Source: MGBC163016 sp964649145 (GTDB lineage Bacteria > Actinomycetota > Coriobacteriia > Coriobacteriales > Eggerthellaceae). Taken from it: a stretch of DNA of 64,000 nt. Positions 42,318-51,855 of this stretch are shown piece by piece. The stretch covers positions 1 through 64,000 of the forward strand of contig CAZYOQ010000007.1 in assembly GCA_964649145.1 (NCBI GenBank), read 5' to 3'. The notes under the pieces were generated by a model. The model had not been told where the DNA came from and searched no databases. It saw only the letters and a program-made list of their open reading frames with translations. Position 1 is the first letter of the stretch. Every line of letters starts with the position of its first letter. Made by a program: the position numbers and the translations under genes.

Positions 42318-43442
42318 CTAGAGGGCGCCATTCGCTAAAGTGAGTATGTGTTTACATAGCGCATCTGTGCAAGTGCCACATTTAGGTAGTGCGATATTGT
42401 CTCGCGTGAATTCCTGATATTTATCATGGTCGAAATCGTTGTTTTCGATGGCCTCTATTATCTTTTTGGGGTCATCGGTAAACATTGTTGGCACGTCATG
42501 TTCGAGATCTATGTTCATGCCGCGTTTTTCTTTGTAGCTAGCCCAGTCATAAGCGTAAAGATAGACAGGAACGTCTAATAATCCTGCCTCATAGATGATC
42601 GTCGAATAGTCGCTGATGATGAAGTCGGCGGCAAACAGCGGGTCGGGATCATTGCCTGTTATGCTTATCACTTTGGGATCTTCGATTGCAAGCTTGCTTA
42701 CGGGATGAGGCTTATATATCAAGTTGTAGCGCGAGAAATCTATGGCACCTATAAGCGCGCCAAGAGCCTCCTTCGAGCTTGGAGAGTCTTCTTTTCTAAA
42801 AGTTGGGCAATAGACTATATTGAGCTTACCTTCTAATTCGGGATATTGGCAAAAAAGCGCTGCCCTCTTAGCATCGCGTGTTTCTTGGTTGACTAGAAGG
42901 TCGCAGCGCGGCAGAGGAGCTTCGAAAATCACCGACTTGTCTACGTTGAACCCTGCTGCGAAATCGTCTTGATACGTTAGCGAGGAAATGGCAATTGCGT
43001 CATAACCTTTGTGCATGCGCATCAAACGCGCCGTATCTGGACTTCGTCCTTCTTCGGTTCCAAAAGATGTATAGCCGAATTTCTTCATGTTGCCCATGGC
43101 GTGCCAAATTTGGATGACGGGAGTCTTGATTGTGTCTGCAAGAAGGCTCACAACGATGCAGTAGGAGTCGAGCACAACAGCCTTACTTGTAGCTATATAA
43201 AACACTTGTCGAAATATTTCTGGAATGTAGAAAAGGGGGTTTCGAAGCTGCTTGGCAAGAACTACGGCTTTGATAGGAGGGTCTTGCCGCTCACACCATG
43301 ACGAGATCATCTGAAAGTCAAGCGATGCATGGTCGCTTTGGCGGCTTATTAGCACCCATTGATCGCGAACATGAAAAACCCTACATATGCGATATAGCAA
43401 TGAGAGCAGTAATGCGGCTATATCGACGGCCAGTTTTTTCAC
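42318..43442 (-). CDS. CDP-glycerol glycerophosphotransferase family protein (TagB-like)
   Basis: A 374-residue GT-B enzyme of the TagB/TagF family. A hydrophobic N-terminal helix (1-22) may be a membrane anchor. The family blocks are IQIWHAMGNMKKFGY (catalytic His), APLPRCD, VYCPTFRKED, LIYKPHPVS and the late FIISDYSTIIYEAGLLDVPVYLYA. These transfer glycerol- or ribitol-phosphate from a CDP donor to a lipid-linked acceptor. It is single, between the exporter and the divergent longer homologue at 43527. The donor is uncertain. Confidence 0.87.
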   Translation of the reverse strand: MKKLAVDIAALLLSLLYRICRVFHVRDQWVLISRQSDHASLDFQMISSWCERQDPPIKAVVLAKQLRNPLFYIPEIFRQVFYIATSKAVVLDSYCIVVSLLADTIKTPVIQIWHAMGNMKKFGYTSFGTEEGRSPDTARLMRMHKGYDAIAISSLTYQDDFAAGFNVDKSVIFEAPLPRCDLLVNQETRDAKRAALFCQYPELEGKLNIVYCPTFRKEDSPSSKEALGALIGAIDFSRYNLIYKPHPVSKLAIEDPKVISITGNDPDPLFAADFIISDYSTIIYEAGLLDVPVYLYAYDWASYKEKRGMNIDLEHDVPTMFTDDPKKIIEAIENNDFDHDKYQEFTRDNIALPKCGTCTDALCKHILTLANGAL

Positions 43443-43526
43443 GAGCGAGGTGCCCTTCTGTATAGATGAAGAATCGATCTGATAGGCAATGGTATCATGC
43501 TTTCAGCATATTGTTATGGAGGTCAT

Positions 43527-45314
43527 GTGGCTATCACAGTTGAGGATATATCCTGGAATCGCGTTTTTCTGGAAGTGCGCTACCGCGCCACAAATGGCGA
43601 ACATCTTAAACTTTACCGCCTACGTTCTAAGCGTTTTGTGAATTTTATCGAGCATCGTGAGCCATCGGATGGCTGCGAGATCGTGTTTGCTCGCGTAAAC
43701 ATTGCAGAGACCGGTAATCGCGAACCTTTTGAAGGCGGAGATTGGCTATTCTGCGAGCGCATAGAGCATAAGCCTCTTACTCTTGAATGGGCACAGGAAA
43801 ACATGCCATGGCTCGTCGAGCAGGTTAAGCACCGCGTTTGGACAAGCAAGTCTAAGACTGTGCGCCGCTATATAACTAAGCACCAGGAAATAACTTGGCG
43901 TGAATATCCTATAGACATGAACAAGGTGGCGGCTCGACTTGATGAGCATCCCTACAACACCCATAACATTACTTTTACTCCAGAGCTTTTGCGCGGGCTT
44001 AGGCAGTTGTCTCGAGTGTTTCGTTATGCTAGAGGTAAATATGCATGTACGGCCTCTTTTATCGCTCGCACCGATATTACCGGGTATTCCAATCTCGCTT
44101 TGACGGTTGATTATTATGTGAAGAACAAAAACCCGCGTTTTCGTCGTTTCAGCAAGCGCCAAATAGAGAAGCAGCTTTTTGCCGGCTTTTATGCGATTGC
44201 CTATGCACTTGCGCCTCATAAAGGCAATCGGGTGATGTTCTTTAAGGAAAACGGTGATGAGCCTAACGAGAACATGGATGTTATCCGAGAACGCATGATA
44301 GAGCGTGGTCTTGACAAGGATTTCAAGATAGTCGAACGTTATCGAAACACGTTCGGGAGATCCTTCCAGAATTTGTTCTCATGGGTCAGAGATATTATCG
44401 ACATTGCCAAATCAGACTATATCTTTATTGATGATTACTGCCCGGTTTTCAATTTCATTAACCCGAAAGGCGGAACCGTTCTTACGCAAGTTTGGCATGC
44501 TGGCGTGGGCTTTAAGTCTGTAGGATATGCGCGCTTCGGCATAAGTGGCTCTCCTGATCCTTATCAATCGGCTCACAGGCGCTATAGCTACGCTCTTGTT
44601 GGAAACGAGCATCTGCGACAGATTTATTCTGAAGTGTTTGGAATTGAGGAAGAGGCGCTGCTAGCAACAGGAATGCCTCGCCTTGATCATTTCTTAGATG
44701 AAGATCGCATATCTTTGGCACGAACGAACCTGTTTGGACGTTACCCCTGGATGCAGGATGGGCGCGTTGTAGTGTTCGCGCCTACTTTCCGAGGCGCAGG
44801 GCAGCGCACTGCGCACTATCCATACGAGGAGTTTTTTGACCTCGATGCGCTGTATCAGATGTGTAAAGACACGAATACCTACTTTGTCTTCGAGATGCAC
44901 CATTTCATACGAACTCTGCCGGAGATTCCCGAAGAGTATAAAGACCGCATCTTTGATCTATCGGACGAGAGCCTAAACGAGCTTTTCTATGTGACAGATG
45001 TGCTTGTGACCGACTACTCATCTTGTTTCTACGACTTCTTGCTGTTAAAGAAGCCCGTTGTCTTTTACGTGCCAGACAAAGTGTCATACGAGGTAATACG
45101 TGGTGTGCAAAGGACGATCGATGAGATGGCGCCTGGCGTTGTGTGTGATACCTTCTCGGAATTCATGGATGTCTTAACTACTAATGAATATGAGTCAAAA
45201 GAACCTGATGTTTCCATGATAGATAGGTGTATGGAACAAAGCGGCTATGCCACAGACCGTGTCATCGATACTGTTCTGCTAGGGAAGGATGTCCCAGGCG
45301 TAAAGATGCTTTAG
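43527..45314 (+). CDS. CDP-glycerol glycerophosphotransferase family protein (TagF-like, long form)
   Basis: A 595-residue protein. I place the start at the GTG at 43527, just after ggaggt; the frame stays open ten codons upstream. Residues about 1-220 are a beta-rich N-terminal region not seen in the shorter TagB-like enzyme. Residues about 225-595 hold the catalytic domain: VMFFKENGDEPNENMDVI, FIDDYCPVFNF, TQVWHAGVGFKSVGYARFG (catalytic His), GMPRLDHFLD, VFAPTFRGAG, FVFEMHHFIRTLPE and VLVTDYSSCFYDFLLLKKPVVFYV. This is the TagF-type polymerase layout, so it may lengthen a polyol-phosphate chain. Confidence 0.85.
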   Translation: MAITVEDISWNRVFLEVRYRATNGEHLKLYRLRSKRFVNFIEHREPSDGCEIVFARVNIAETGNREPFEGGDWLFCERIEHKPLTLEWAQENMPWLVEQVKHRVWTSKSKTVRRYITKHQEITWREYPIDMNKVAARLDEHPYNTHNITFTPELLRGLRQLSRVFRYARGKYACTASFIARTDITGYSNLALTVDYYVKNKNPRFRRFSKRQIEKQLFAGFYAIAYALAPHKGNRVMFFKENGDEPNENMDVIRERMIERGLDKDFKIVERYRNTFGRSFQNLFSWVRDIIDIAKSDYIFIDDYCPVFNFINPKGGTVLTQVWHAGVGFKSVGYARFGISGSPDPYQSAHRRYSYALVGNEHLRQIYSEVFGIEEEALLATGMPRLDHFLDEDRISLARTNLFGRYPWMQDGRVVVFAPTFRGAGQRTAHYPYEEFFDLDALYQMCKDTNTYFVFEMHHFIRTLPEIPEEYKDRIFDLSDESLNELFYVTDVLVTDYSSCFYDFLLLKKPVVFYVPDKVSYEVIRGVQRTIDEMAPGVVCDTFSEFMDVLTTNEYESKEPDVSMIDRCMEQSGYATDRVIDTVLLGKDVPGVKML

Positions 45315-45385
45315 TAGATGCTTACTCGGGCGCGCAAGACCTTGTAGGTGGAGTACCTAATTAGCCAAGGTTTATTTGCTGTTCT

Positions 45386-46765
45386 TTAATTCTTTGATCC
45401 TTTTTTAAGCTTCTTGACTTCTCTTTTCAGTGATACGTTCTTTTCGAATAGGGCATTGTACTTGTCGTATGTACGTCTGAATTTGCGTTTGACCTTCTCT
45501 TCTTTTTCTTTAGGAGTAGTACCTTCGTAAACTGGCAGCTTCTCAACCAATTTCTCATATGAATACGGTTCGATGCTAGGCTCGTCCGCCCTTGCAATTG
45601 ATTTCAAAGCAGAAAAGAGCGTCTTGTACACCGAGTAAAGATAATCCTTGTCATGCTCTACACCCTCTTCGATAATCTCGCCTATTTTCTTAACCAGTTT
45701 TGTTCCGTTTATGCCTTCGGTTTCTATGATGCGATCGGGGTAATTGATGGCTTCATAGAAATAGTTGACCTTGGAATTCCACACTATGCCTATTGAAGGG
45801 ACGCCCAAGGAAAACGAGATTATGCTTGGGTGTAGGCGGCACGATATAACCGCGTCATAAGCGGAAATTTTCTTTATGAGCTTATCAGGTGTGTTCATGT
45901 TAAACACGCATTTTTTGGCATCAACGCCATGTTGCCTGATTAAGTAGTCTAGGAAGGCCTCATCACCAAAATGTCCGCTTGTAAGAAGTTCGTAGTCAAA
46001 GTTGTTTTCTTTGAGCTTTTCAATAAGATCAAGCCACAGTCTGGCAGAATCTTCTCGTGTGAAGTTGATGCCGTTGTCGACAAATGCATTTGCGCGCATT
46101 ATGAACACGCCGATCTTTTTGTTTTTCTTGGGCTTTATGAACTTTTTGAAGACCTTAAAGGTAAAAACGGCGGGGTCGGATACCTTGCCAATAGTGGTAC
46201 CCTCCCCTTCTACAAATTTTGCAAGAGAGTCATAGTCGTCGCGAGTTGTTATTTGGCGAACACAATCGAAGTTGAGAGCCTTTTTCAGTCGCTGACATTT
46301 TTCATTGTCGTCGTCATAGCCTTCAACGCCGATTGAGGAGAAGATTACAGGGGTTTTGTATTCTTGGGCAAGTTCTAGCGTTACGGCGGTACGCTCATAG
46401 AACACCTGGTATCTATAGTTGAAAAGCGGTGCACCTCCGAAAATGATGACATCAGCTTGGTCTATGGCTTTTCTTGCTGATTCCAGAAGCTTTTCGTCTC
46501 GTGTTTCAAGATATTTTTTAGAGATTATGCCTGCGGCTCTGCTGTTGATTTTGAAAGTATTAATTCCAAGGTTCTTAAGTGCGGAAGTGATTAGCGCTAT
46601 GGCACATGCCTCAATGACCTGGTCTCCCACATTGTCTGAATCCCTGTTCGTCAAAAGGAGCACTCGAAACGGATCGGCTGTAGATCGCGAAACCTCTTGT
46701 CGGGCTTTTGCTAGTCCAATTTTCGCCAAGCGCCTTAAACCCCTATGAATATTTACCACAGTCAT
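45386..46765 (-). CDS. Polysaccharide pyruvyl transferase family protein
   Basis: A 459-residue protein of the pyruvyl transferase family (CsaB/PssM/WcaK). It begins FRVLLLTNRDSDNVGDQVIEACAI, with the family's N-terminal glycine/Asp segment. IIFGGAPLFNYRY, ITTRDDYDSLAKF, FIMRANAFVDNG and AVISCRLHPSIISFSLGVPSIGIVW follow, the last containing the catalytic-site His/Arg. The C-terminal tail (about 400-459) is highly charged and predicted helical. It would add pyruvate ketals to a glycan or a phosphoglycerol-like unit. A truncated duplicate lies 48 bases upstream. Confidence 0.82.
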   Translation of the reverse strand: MTVVNIHRGLRRLAKIGLAKARQEVSRSTADPFRVLLLTNRDSDNVGDQVIEACAIALITSALKNLGINTFKINSRAAGIISKKYLETRDEKLLESARKAIDQADVIIFGGAPLFNYRYQVFYERTAVTLELAQEYKTPVIFSSIGVEGYDDDNEKCQRLKKALNFDCVRQITTRDDYDSLAKFVEGEGTTIGKVSDPAVFTFKVFKKFIKPKKNKKIGVFIMRANAFVDNGINFTREDSARLWLDLIEKLKENNFDYELLTSGHFGDEAFLDYLIRQHGVDAKKCVFNMNTPDKLIKKISAYDAVISCRLHPSIISFSLGVPSIGIVWNSKVNYFYEAINYPDRIIETEGINGTKLVKKIGEIIEEGVEHDKDYLYSVYKTLFSALKSIARADEPSIEPYSYEKLVEKLPVYEGTTPKEKEEKVKRKFRRTYDKYNALFEKNVSLKREVKKLKKGSKN

Positions 46766-46813
46766 ATCCTCTCTTGCTTTTTATCTCGGTCATACTGAAT
46801 TTAGTCAATAATC

Positions 46814-47014
46814 TCATGCGATCGTATACTTTTTTGGGACTATGCCAGCTGCTCGGCTTGAGATTTTGTAATTATCTATTGCTAAGTTTTTCATAACTGT
46901 TTGGATGAGCGCCTTAGCACAAGCTTCGATAACCTGGTCTCCTCCATTGTCGGAATCTCGATTGGTCAATAAGAGGATGCGGTATATTCCATCATCGGCT
47001 TTGGGAGTGATCAT
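46814..47014 (-). pseudogene. Truncated duplicate of the pyruvyl transferase N-terminus
   Basis: A 66-codon frame closely similar to the start of the neighbouring 45386-46765 gene: YRILLLTNRDSDNGGDQVIEA versus FRVLLLTNRDSDNVGDQVIEA, then SSRAAGIVPKKY versus NSRAAGIISKKY. It ends after IVPKKYTIA, where the full gene continues for almost 400 residues. It is probably the leftover of a tandem duplication that was mostly deleted. Confidence 0.75.
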
Positions 47015-47192
47015 TTTATGGAGTCCTTTTGATAGCTTGCATATTGAAGATATTCTAGTTAAAAAATGATTTATACATTTTAATCAAACCGCCAACGTTG
47101 CACTTGCTTGATTATTTGGGTTCAAGGCGTTTGTTAACTGGGTTCTTATGCCCGATAATATATTTGATGGTTTTCCATCTGAAAGGATGAAT

Positions 47193-47909
47193 ATGAATTG
47201 CGCGCTCATATTTGCTGGTGGCACTGGCCAGCGAATGAATACAAAAACAAGGCCTAAGCAGTTTTTGGAACTGCATGGCAAGCCCATCATCATTTATACA
47301 ATTGAGGTGTTCGAGAACCACCCAGATATCGATGCCATTGTTGTTGTCTGTTTGAAGGATTGGATTCCCTTCTTAGAGAAGAAGCTTGAGCACTACGATA
47401 TCGACAAGGTAGTTGCCGTGGTTGAAGGCGGCAATACCGGGCAGGAATCTATACGTCATGGCCTGGACGCCTTGGCTAAACACATAGGAACCGATTCTAA
47501 CGTGCTTGTGCACGACGGAGTTCGTCCGCTTATAAGTGCCGAGACCATATCTTCGTGCATCGAGTCGGTGAACAATAGGGGAAGCGCCATTACTGTAACC
47601 CCTGCAATTGAGACGATTGTTCAAGAAGAGGACGGCAAGGTCGTAAACGTCATAGATCGCCAAGCTTGCCGTTTGGCGAAAGCGCCACAGTGTTTCAACT
47701 TGGGAGAACTTTTATCTGCGCATCTTCGTGCAGAAGAGGACGGCTTGGACGATTTCATAGATTCGGCAAGCTTGATGCGACATTATGGGCACACTCTTTA
47801 CACCGTTGAAGGTTCGCCCGAAAACATCAAGATTACAACCCCTTCCGATTTCTACATATTTCGCGCATTCGTCGATGCGCAAGAGAACTCCCAGATATTC
47901 GGTTTGTAA
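47193..47909 (+). CDS. TarI/IspD-like cytidylyltransferase
   Basis: A 238-residue nucleotidyltransferase. The ATG at 47193 is 6 bases after aaagga (an earlier in-frame ATG at 47187 touches that site). ALIFAGGTGQRMNTKTRPKQFLELHGKPI is the CTP-binding start, VLVHDGVRPLISAETI has the metal Asp, and GKVVNVIDRQACRLAKAPQCF and DDFIDSASLMRHYGH complete the fold. It may make CDP-ribitol (TarI) or CDP-methylerythritol (IspD). The neighbours are wall-glycan genes and the sequence around PENIKITTPSDFYIFRAFVDA looks TarI-like, so an activated polyol for the TagB/TagF-like enzymes is the better guess. Confidence 0.8.
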   Translation: MNCALIFAGGTGQRMNTKTRPKQFLELHGKPIIIYTIEVFENHPDIDAIVVVCLKDWIPFLEKKLEHYDIDKVVAVVEGGNTGQESIRHGLDALAKHIGTDSNVLVHDGVRPLISAETISSCIESVNNRGSAITVTPAIETIVQEEDGKVVNVIDRQACRLAKAPQCFNLGELLSAHLRAEEDGLDDFIDSASLMRHYGHTLYTVEGSPENIKITTPSDFYIFRAFVDAQENSQIFGL

Positions 47910-47927
47910 TTTAGATTCGAGGTATTT

Positions 47928-48974
47928 ATGTTCGACTTGAGACAAGAGGCTGCCGATCTTGCAGCATCCTGCGATATAGACTGGGAAAAACTTGAAGGTA
48001 CTTCAGTACTTATCACTGGTGCTACGGGTCTTGTTGGCTCTGCATGCGCACGTGTGCTGTTGGAGCGGAACCATGCATTTGGGTCATCTATACAGGTGAA
48101 GGCATTGGTGCGCAACGCCAAAAAAGCGCGCATTGTGCTTGATGGGTATTCGGCTAGCGATGGCCTTGAGCTTGTTTTAGGTGATGTGCAGTCTGTGGAT
48201 ATCGATGCGTGTGCGGCTGAATACATTATTCATGCGGCTTGCCCTACTGCATCGAATTTCTTTATGGAACATCCTGTTGAGACCGCAAACGCAATAGTAG
48301 GTGGAACTGTTCATATGCTGGAAGCCGCAAAGGCTTCCTCAGCGAAATCCTTCGTCTATGTTTCGAGCATGGAAGTATATGGAAACGGCAATAGTTCTCC
48401 TGGAATTGATAATGCGCTAAGAGAGGACGAAGTTGGCTTTTGCGACCCTTTGAGCGTTCGTAGTTGTTATCCAGAAGGCAAGCGTATGGCTGAACAGTAC
48501 TGCATGGCTTATGCCTCTGAATATGGACTGCCTGCAAAAGTTGCTAGGCTTGCACAAACATTTGGACCTGGTATTCCTAAAGACGACCGCCGAATTTTTG
48601 CTCATATTGCAAGAAGCGCGATAAACGGCGAGGACGTGGTTTTGAAGACGACAGGCGAGAGCACCCGCATGTATAACTACACAGCCGATGCTGTAAGGGC
48701 ATTGCTGACTATACTAATTCGAGGCGAGGCCGGTGCGGCTTATAACGTCGCGAATCCCGATACATATTCCTCTGTTCGCCAGATGGCAGAAATCGTAGCT
48801 GACACGTGTGCTCGCAAACCTATGGAAGTGCGGGTAGAGTTAGACCCCAATGCGCCTTATCCCCCTGAACACCACCTGCCTCTTGATGTTAGTAAATTAG
48901 AGGCATTGGGCTGGCAACCTAAGGTGGGACTTGAAGGTATGTATCGCAATCTTATGGCGTATCTGGAGGATTAA
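47928..48974 (+). CDS. NAD-dependent epimerase/dehydratase
   Basis: A 348-residue extended SDR. The Rossmann motif TGATGLVGSACARVLL lies at about 31-46, VLGDVQ follows, and the catalytic SSMEVYG and CYPEGKRMAEQ give the Tyr-x3-Lys pair. RLAQTFGPGIPKDD and MYNYTADAVRALL are typical of nucleotide-sugar enzymes. It follows the cytidylyltransferase by 18 bases, so the two probably make one CDP- or UDP-linked precursor. TarJ (ribitol-forming alcohol dehydrogenase) is a different fold, so this is not the standard tarIJ pair. Confidence 0.85.
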   Translation: MFDLRQEAADLAASCDIDWEKLEGTSVLITGATGLVGSACARVLLERNHAFGSSIQVKALVRNAKKARIVLDGYSASDGLELVLGDVQSVDIDACAAEYIIHAACPTASNFFMEHPVETANAIVGGTVHMLEAAKASSAKSFVYVSSMEVYGNGNSSPGIDNALREDEVGFCDPLSVRSCYPEGKRMAEQYCMAYASEYGLPAKVARLAQTFGPGIPKDDRRIFAHIARSAINGEDVVLKTTGESTRMYNYTADAVRALLTILIRGEAGAAYNVANPDTYSSVRQMAEIVADTCARKPMEVRVELDPNAPYPPEHHLPLDVSKLEALGWQPKVGLEGMYRNLMAYLED

Positions 48975-49007
48975 AAGATAAACTATACGCATGCGCATTA
49001 AATCATT

Positions 49008-51083
49008 GTGCTTAAGTTGATAGACAGGGTAAAGTTGACCATAATCGCAAAAAGAACCATGTGCGTTTTTCTATCGATTGTTTTAGCGGTCGCTTTCTTT
49101 CCGCTGTCATCCTACGCCAGCAATTATGAGAGCTCTACCAATGCCCAAGAATCGCCTGACGTTTCTTCTATTCCAAGTGAAGAAGACTTTGAGGACGCTT
49201 CGGAAAACCAGCTTATTGTTACTTACGCCGATGATGCCCTTGGTTTGTGTGATCAGATATGTGTTTCTGATCTTGATGAGGCATCTTTAGAGGAAGTGGC
49301 TTTAAGCGACGCTGATATTCAAACGACACTGTCTGATATGGGAGCCATAGATTCCGATCTCTTAGTAGATCAAAGAGAAAGTGAGAACGCGGAGGCTTGT
49401 TCGCTACTTACCTTTGAAGACGACACAGATCTTCAAGAAGTAGCAGCGCAGATGCTTAGTTGCCCAGAGGTGGTTGAAGTCCAGCCGAATTATACTTACG
49501 AGCTTTTTAGTGTCGGGTCTACGTCTTATTACGATGCTTCGGGGTCTACATCTGCAAATCATGTAACCGACGACCCGTATTCGCTTGTATCGGAAAGCGC
49601 CGCGCTTAACCAAAACTACATTTATACAACCAAGATCGCTGATGCTTGGGCGCGCGGTTACAGGTCAAATGAGGAAGTAAGCATTGCCGTTATTGATTCG
49701 GGCGTGCGCTGCGATCACCCTGATTTGCAGTCTGTAATTGACACAACACATGCCCGCGATTTCACTTCAGACAACCCTAATGGTTCTACTTACGACATTT
49801 CACCTTCTTATTGGACGGGCAAAACAGGTTATGAATGTCACGGAACATGGGTGTCGGGCATATTGGGGGCTGCCGCGAATAATGGCCAAGGCATAGCGGG
49901 CACCTCTTACAATGCGCACATAATTCCGATAAAGGTGACAGACGGGGAAACTCTTTACAGTGACGCTGTAGTTAGGGCGTACAAGTATCTTGATAACTTG
50001 ATAGAGTCCAACGAGGTTTCAAATTTGAAGGTCATAAACCTTTCTATGGGAGGAAGCTCTGATGACGCTTTGCTCAAAAAGTATATTACTCACATGTCCG
50101 ATTCTCATAATGTCTTAACGGTTGCCGCTTCTGGAAACAATTCCAGCACGGATCATTTGTATCCTGCAGATTATTCCAATGTTTTATCTGTTATGTCTGT
50201 GAATTCTGATTTGACCAAGGCGAAGTTTTCGAGTTACGGCGATGAGGATGTTTCGGCACCGGGCGTAAACATCACAACTACTATCCCTTATTCTGGTACA
50301 TGGTCTTCAAGCTCTGAGGGGAAGTACTCGAAGAGCGGAATGAGCGGAACTTCGTTTTCCGCGCCAATCGCCGCAGGCGTTGCAGCAATCTGCTATGCCG
50401 TAAAGCCCACAGCCACAGCAAGCGAGGTCAGATACTCTATTATTTCTGGAGCCGATTCCCTGAAAAGTATTGACAAGCAATGCGCCCCTTATTTGAATGC
50501 TTTAGGAGCTGTGAAAGCCCTCATTAGCGGTAAGGGATTATATGAGGCCACGCATACTGCGATATCTAGCGCCAAGGTCGCATCTATCACCGCTAAGGTT
50601 TATACGGGAAAACAAATCAAGCCCTCCCCGAAAATCACTTTAAACGGAAAGACCTTGAAGCGCGGCACCGATTACACGCTTTCATATTCCAATAATAAAA
50701 AACCTGGGAAAGCCACGATAACGATTAAAGCAATAGGAGCATACAAGGGGTCAAAGAAGGTAACCTTCAAGATCAGCCCTAAGGCCTCCAAGATTCTTAA
50801 ACTTAAAGCGGGTCGGGGCTCTATCACGGTTAAATGGAAGCGGCAGAAGTCTAGCGCTTCTGGGTATCAAATCAGGTACTCGACCTCGTCTGCGCGCAAT
50901 TCAGACAAGAAACTTAAGCGAGGCAAGACCGTTACCATTTCAGGCAAGAGCCGCTATAAAAAGAAGCTGACCGCTTTGAAGTCGAAGACGCGATACTACG
51001 TAGAAGTAAGGACGTATAAAACGTCTAATAATGTCAGATATCACAGTAAGTGGTCGGCACTGAAGAAAGTTACCACCAAGTAA
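49008..51083 (+). CDS. Secreted subtilisin-like (S8) serine protease with C-terminal surface module
   Basis: A 691-residue exported protease. The GTG start at 49008 has no clear ribosome-binding site; ATG at residue 18 (MCVFLSIVLAVAFFPLS) is an alternative. Signal peptide to about residue 38, then an acidic propeptide (about 40-165). The catalytic domain has D230 in AVIDSGVRCDHPDL, H278 in YECHGTWVSGIL, Asn in VAASGNNSS and S449 in GMSGTSFSAPIAAG, so the triad is complete. Beyond about 520 a beta domain (KVYTGKQIKPSPKITLNGK) and a Fn3-like module (GYQIRYSTSSARN, VRTYKTSNNVRYHSKWS) follow, shared with other secreted proteins here. Confidence 0.9.
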   Translation: MLKLIDRVKLTIIAKRTMCVFLSIVLAVAFFPLSSYASNYESSTNAQESPDVSSIPSEEDFEDASENQLIVTYADDALGLCDQICVSDLDEASLEEVALSDADIQTTLSDMGAIDSDLLVDQRESENAEACSLLTFEDDTDLQEVAAQMLSCPEVVEVQPNYTYELFSVGSTSYYDASGSTSANHVTDDPYSLVSESAALNQNYIYTTKIADAWARGYRSNEEVSIAVIDSGVRCDHPDLQSVIDTTHARDFTSDNPNGSTYDISPSYWTGKTGYECHGTWVSGILGAAANNGQGIAGTSYNAHIIPIKVTDGETLYSDAVVRAYKYLDNLIESNEVSNLKVINLSMGGSSDDALLKKYITHMSDSHNVLTVAASGNNSSTDHLYPADYSNVLSVMSVNSDLTKAKFSSYGDEDVSAPGVNITTTIPYSGTWSSSSEGKYSKSGMSGTSFSAPIAAGVAAICYAVKPTATASEVRYSIISGADSLKSIDKQCAPYLNALGAVKALISGKGLYEATHTAISSAKVASITAKVYTGKQIKPSPKITLNGKTLKRGTDYTLSYSNNKKPGKATITIKAIGAYKGSKKVTFKISPKASKILKLKAGRGSITVKWKRQKSSASGYQIRYSTSSARNSDKKLKRGKTVTISGKSRYKKKLTALKSKTRYYVEVRTYKTSNNVRYHSKWSALKKVTTK

Positions 51084-51126
51084 TTCGCGATATTTAATGC
51101 TGGCTTTTTGCGGCGCGATTTTGAAA

Positions 51127-51642
51127 TTATAGGTCGTCAGCGTCGATGCAGGTGTCTTCGTCTTGATCTACTGAAGAGGATGACTTGCTTGAGCTTGAGG
51201 ACTTAGACGAACTTGACTTGCTGCTCGATGCGCTCGACTTACTACTAGATGAGCTTGACTTGCTCTTTGTCGAAGACGAGCTTTTAGTGCTAGAGTTGCT
51301 CGATTTCGATGTTGACGATTTGCTTGAAGTAGAGCTGCTCGAGGTGGATTTGGAAGTGGAGCTACTTGAAGTGGACTTGCTTGAAGAGGTGGTACTTGTT
51401 GCCGACTTCGACGAAGAACTATCTTTGGTGTTGGTGTCCTCTACACTACCTTCTACTTCATTTTTGCTTGAATCAGAGGCTGAAGAGGCTTCGCTAGAAG
51501 AGCTGTCTTTTTCGATGATATCTTCTGCCGCTATCTCCTCATCAGATGATTCTGTCTGTTCAGATGAGCTGCATCCACCTAGAATTCCAGCACTAAGGCA
51601 AAGTGTTACAGCGATGGCTGTGATCTTCTTCGATGTTTTCAC
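51127..51642 (-). CDS. Serine/lysine-rich low-complexity lipoprotein
   Basis: A 171-residue lipoprotein. The signal peptide ends in the lipobox LSAGILGGC (Cys at about 24), for lipid anchoring. The mature part is acidic at first (about 30-70) and then almost only Ser, Lys and Thr in short runs such as SSKSSTSKSSNSSTKSS, closing in an acidic tail with a single Cys (DEDTCIDADDL). No domain is recognisable. The Ser/Thr stretch may be a glycosylated spacer or wall-spanning stalk. The opposite strand shows a long Leu/Asp/Glu frame, which is only the complement of the repeats. Confidence 0.75.
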   Translation of the reverse strand: MKTSKKITAIAVTLCLSAGILGGCSSSEQTESSDEEIAAEDIIEKDSSSSEASSASDSSKNEVEGSVEDTNTKDSSSSKSATSTTSSSKSTSSSSTSKSTSSSSTSSKSSTSKSSNSSTKSSSSTKSKSSSSSSKSSASSSKSSSSKSSSSSKSSSSVDQDEDTCIDADDL

Positions 51643-51855
51643 TCGGGATCCTTTCGCAGTATTCGTAAAAGGTGACTTAATCTTTTATTTTCAGCCATAA
51701 CTATAGCCCAAGAATTACTGCTTTTTCTAGCTTAGAGACAAACGACAATAACTTGGCGCTTTACATTGAGAGGCTTTTGGAAGAGTGAGGCTTTAAAAAA
51801 ACGATGCACTGGAAAGGTGACGCCCTATAGAAGCGACGCCTTAAAAAATGACGCT

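Noticed and set aside
51185..51700. Long plus-strand frame rich in Leu, Glu and Asp
   Set aside because: It is the exact complement of the Ser/Lys-coding repeats of the lipoprotein gene on the other strand, and has no ribosome-binding site or family.
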